From the NCBI RefSeq assembly GCF_020526085.1, contig NZ_CP084874.1:558001-622000 (forward strand): a stretch of DNA of 64,000 bases. Direction: 5' to 3'. This stretch comes from Klebsiella africana. GTDB taxonomy: Bacteria; Pseudomonadota; Gammaproteobacteria; Enterobacterales; Enterobacteriaceae. Of this stretch, positions 60,783 to 64,000 are shown in pieces. The position numbers and the translations under genes were made by a program. How positions within the stretch are numbered: the stretch's first letter is position 1; the number at the start of each line of letters is the position of its first letter. The notes under the pieces were generated by a model, which was not told where the DNA came from, did not search any database, and worked only from the letters and a program-made list of their open reading frames with translations.

Positions 60783-62084
60783 CTAACTTTGCGTAGCCGG
60801 TTTGCTACTGCTAAGTGGCGCAGAGTCATCATCAGCCGGTTTATTTTTCAATACCGTCCAGATAACCAGCGCGCCCAGCAGGTCAAAGACTGCCAATACA
60901 GCAAACAGCGGGCTAAAGCCGATGGTATCCGCCAGCGCACCGACGACCAGGGCGAACATGGTGCTGGCCAGCCAGGCAGCCATCCCGGTCAGACCGTTGG
61001 CAGTCGCGACTTCGTTACGGCCAAAGACATCGGAAGAGAGGGTGATCAGCGCCCCGGACAGTGCCTGGTGAGCAAACCCGCCGATGCACAGCAGCGCAAT
61101 CGCTACGTACGGGCTGGTAAACAGGCCGATCATCCCCGGGCCAATCATCAGTACCGCACCCATGGTCACGACCATTTTACGCGAGACGATCAGGTTGACG
61201 CCGAACCAGCGCTGGAACAGCGGTGGCAGGTAGCCACCGACGATGCAGCCGAGGTCGGCGAACAGCATCGGCATCCAGGCGAACATCGCGATCTCTTTCA
61301 GGTTAAAGCCGTACACCTTGAACATGAACAGCGGGATCCAGGCGTTAAAGGTCCCCCAGGCCGGCTCTGCGAGGAAGCGCGGCAGGGCAATACCCCAGAA
61401 CTGACGGTTGCGCAGGATCTGCCATGGCGACATTTTCTTCGCGTTGTTGGTCTGGTGCTGAGACTCCTGACCGCCAATGATGTAGTCGCGTTCTTCGTCA
61501 GATAATTTTTTCTGATCGCGCGGGTGTTTGTAGAAGATAAGCCAGGCGATGGCCCAGGCGAAGCTCAGGACCCCGGAGATAATGAACGCCATCTGCCAGC
61601 TGTGCATCACAATCGCCCATACCACCAGCGGCGGCGCGATCATGGCGCCGATTGAGGAACCGACGTTGAAGTAGCCCACTGCGATAGAGCGCTCTTTTGC
61701 CGGGAACCACTCTGAGCTGGCCTTCAGACCAGCCGGGATCATCGCGGCCTCTGCTGCGCCTACTGCGCCGCGGGCCAGCGCCAGTCCACCCCAACTGCCG
61801 GCCAGCGCCGTTGAGCCGCAGAATACCGCCCAGGCGATGGCGAAGAAGGCATAGCCGATTTTTGTTCCCAGAATATCAAGGACATAACCCGCAACAGGCT
61901 GCATGACGGTGTAGGCAGCGGAGTAAGCTGCAATGATATACGAGTACTGTTGGGTCGAGATGTGTAACTCTTCCATCAGCGTCGGCGCGGCCGCCGCCAC
62001 GGTGTTACGCGTCAGGTAACCCAGCACGGTGCCCAGCGTCACCAGTGCAATCATGTACCAACGTAACCCTTTAATTTTACGCAT
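60783..62084 (-). CDS. exuT: Hexuronate MFS transporter ExuT
   Basis: 433 residues with about 12 membrane segments; imports galacturonate and glucuronate with protons. Anion:cation symporter family, with YVLDILGTKIGYA near 67 and GLKASSEWFPAKERS near 120. Start ATG 62084 (MRKIKGLRWYMIALV) has GAGGTTT upstream; the in-frame extension to 62207 is not membrane-like and is not conserved. Divergent from uxaC. Confidence 0.95.
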   Translation of the reverse strand: MRKIKGLRWYMIALVTLGTVLGYLTRNTVAAAAPTLMEELHISTQQYSYIIAAYSAAYTVMQPVAGYVLDILGTKIGYAFFAIAWAVFCGSTALAGSWGGLALARGAVGAAEAAMIPAGLKASSEWFPAKERSIAVGYFNVGSSIGAMIAPPLVVWAIVMHSWQMAFIISGVLSFAWAIAWLIFYKHPRDQKKLSDEERDYIIGGQESQHQTNNAKKMSPWQILRNRQFWGIALPRFLAEPAWGTFNAWIPLFMFKVYGFNLKEIAMFAWMPMLFADLGCIVGGYLPPLFQRWFGVNLIVSRKMVVTMGAVLMIGPGMIGLFTSPYVAIALLCIGGFAHQALSGALITLSSDVFGRNEVATANGLTGMAAWLASTMFALVVGALADTIGFSPLFAVLAVFDLLGALVIWTVLKNKPADDDSAPLSSSKPATQS

Positions 62085-62305
62085 GTAAACCTCATCGTCT
62101 GTTATCTTTCCGCACCAGGTGCGGCCTTTTCCGACCTCGTTACGCGGCCAGGAAAGCGAAACGGAGGGTTCAGGAGGGGGGACTCCCCTCTGTTCGAACC
62201 TTGCCATTAGTGGTTATTGAAAGTCGGTATCCATCCCGTATAAGCCGATGTCATAAACACCGGTAATGCATTCCGTCGGTTTATATGTTGCGACGGCAGA
62301 AAGAT

Positions 62306-62322
62306 AACTTGTCATACAACTT
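62306..62322. promoter_or_regulatory. Candidate ExuR operator, exuT side
   Basis: AACTTGTCATACAACTT is palindromic at all but a few positions, with the ExuR half-site pattern AAnTTGT / ACAAnTT. Confidence 0.55.
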
Positions 62323-62485
62323 TAAAAGTTGAGTGCTGTCACAAAAGTGGGAAAGATAGTGTGGTCTTTATTCCTGGCCGGAAAAGCCAGAAATGGCGCG
62401 CTCTGGCGAGGTGTTTTGCTCTGGGATGGTCGTTTTTTTGTCGACGTTTATTGATCTAACTCACGAAAAACAGCTCGGTCTGTAG

Positions 62486-63976
<1,491 letters not shown>

Positions 63977-63994
63977 GGCCTGAGGTCGGTTGAT

Positions 63995-64000
63995 ATGCAA
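63995..64000 (+). CDS. uxaA: Probable altronate dehydratase, first two codons
   Basis: ATG CAA at the window end, preceded by TGAGGT at 63981-63986. UxaA begins Met-Gln and follows uxaC as an operon in E. coli, so this is its probable start. Only two codons are visible. Confidence 0.45.

Overview
The window is ordinary enterobacterial chromosome, most like Klebsiella (or the closely related Raoultella). The folP-glmM-secG, metY-rimP-nusA-infB-rbfA-truB-rpsO-pnp-nlpI-deaD-mtr and yhb/yra blocks run in the Escherichia coli order with near-identical proteins. At the place where E. coli carries the aga/kba genes there is instead a galactitol/D-tagatose (gat/tag) cluster, as published for Klebsiella and Salmonella. 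There is no phage, insertion sequence, integrase or CRISPR array. Species cannot be fixed by eye.

Layout. 1-3.1 kb: end of folP, glmM, secG, tRNA-Leu and a small lipoprotein. 3.1-6.3 kb (accessory, leftward): a YfaZ-like outer-membrane protein behind a possible attenuator leader with a 13-codon ORF, an IprA-like regulator, and argG with ArgR boxes. 6.4-20.2 kb: initiator tRNA, the translation/RNA-decay superoperon, the 26-codon yrbN overlapping deaD, and mtr behind a Trp-repressor-like operator. 20.2-32.4 kb: the yhb/yra genes, including oxygen-independent ubiquinone synthesis (ubiT, ubiU, ubiV), envelope factors (dolP, lpoA), diaA and rsmI.

32.5-44.3 kb: gatR, gatD, gatC, gatB, gatA and gatZ, then tagH, tagT, tagK and gatY, all leftward, followed by a rightward DeoR-type regulator and a second sugar kinase. 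Galactitol enters through GatABC and is oxidised by GatD to tagatose-6-phosphate. Tagatose should enter through TagT/TagH. TagK phosphorylates the shared intermediate to tagatose-1,6-bisphosphate, which GatY/GatZ split. A terminator separates gatY-tagKTH from gatZABCD, and a TCGAAAG-type motif recurs before gatR and gatZ, with a diverged version before gatY. 44.3-50.5 kb: the galactarate genes garD and garP-garL-garR-garK. 50.5-51.4 kb: rnpB with a tandem array duplicating its 3' end and terminator.

51.4-64 kb: an orphan OB-fold-like lipoprotein, a Spy/CpxP-like periplasmic protein, yhaL-yhaK/yhaJ/yhaH, yqjG, yqjF, the yqjA-mzrA-yqjCDEK cluster, and the hexuronate genes exuR, exuT, uxaC and the first codons of uxaA. 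Candidate CpxR boxes precede the Spy-like gene and yqjA. Candidate ExuR operators precede exuR, exuT and uxaC. The most novel-looking element is the leader at 3.7-3.95 kb. No wholly new multi-gene system is evident.
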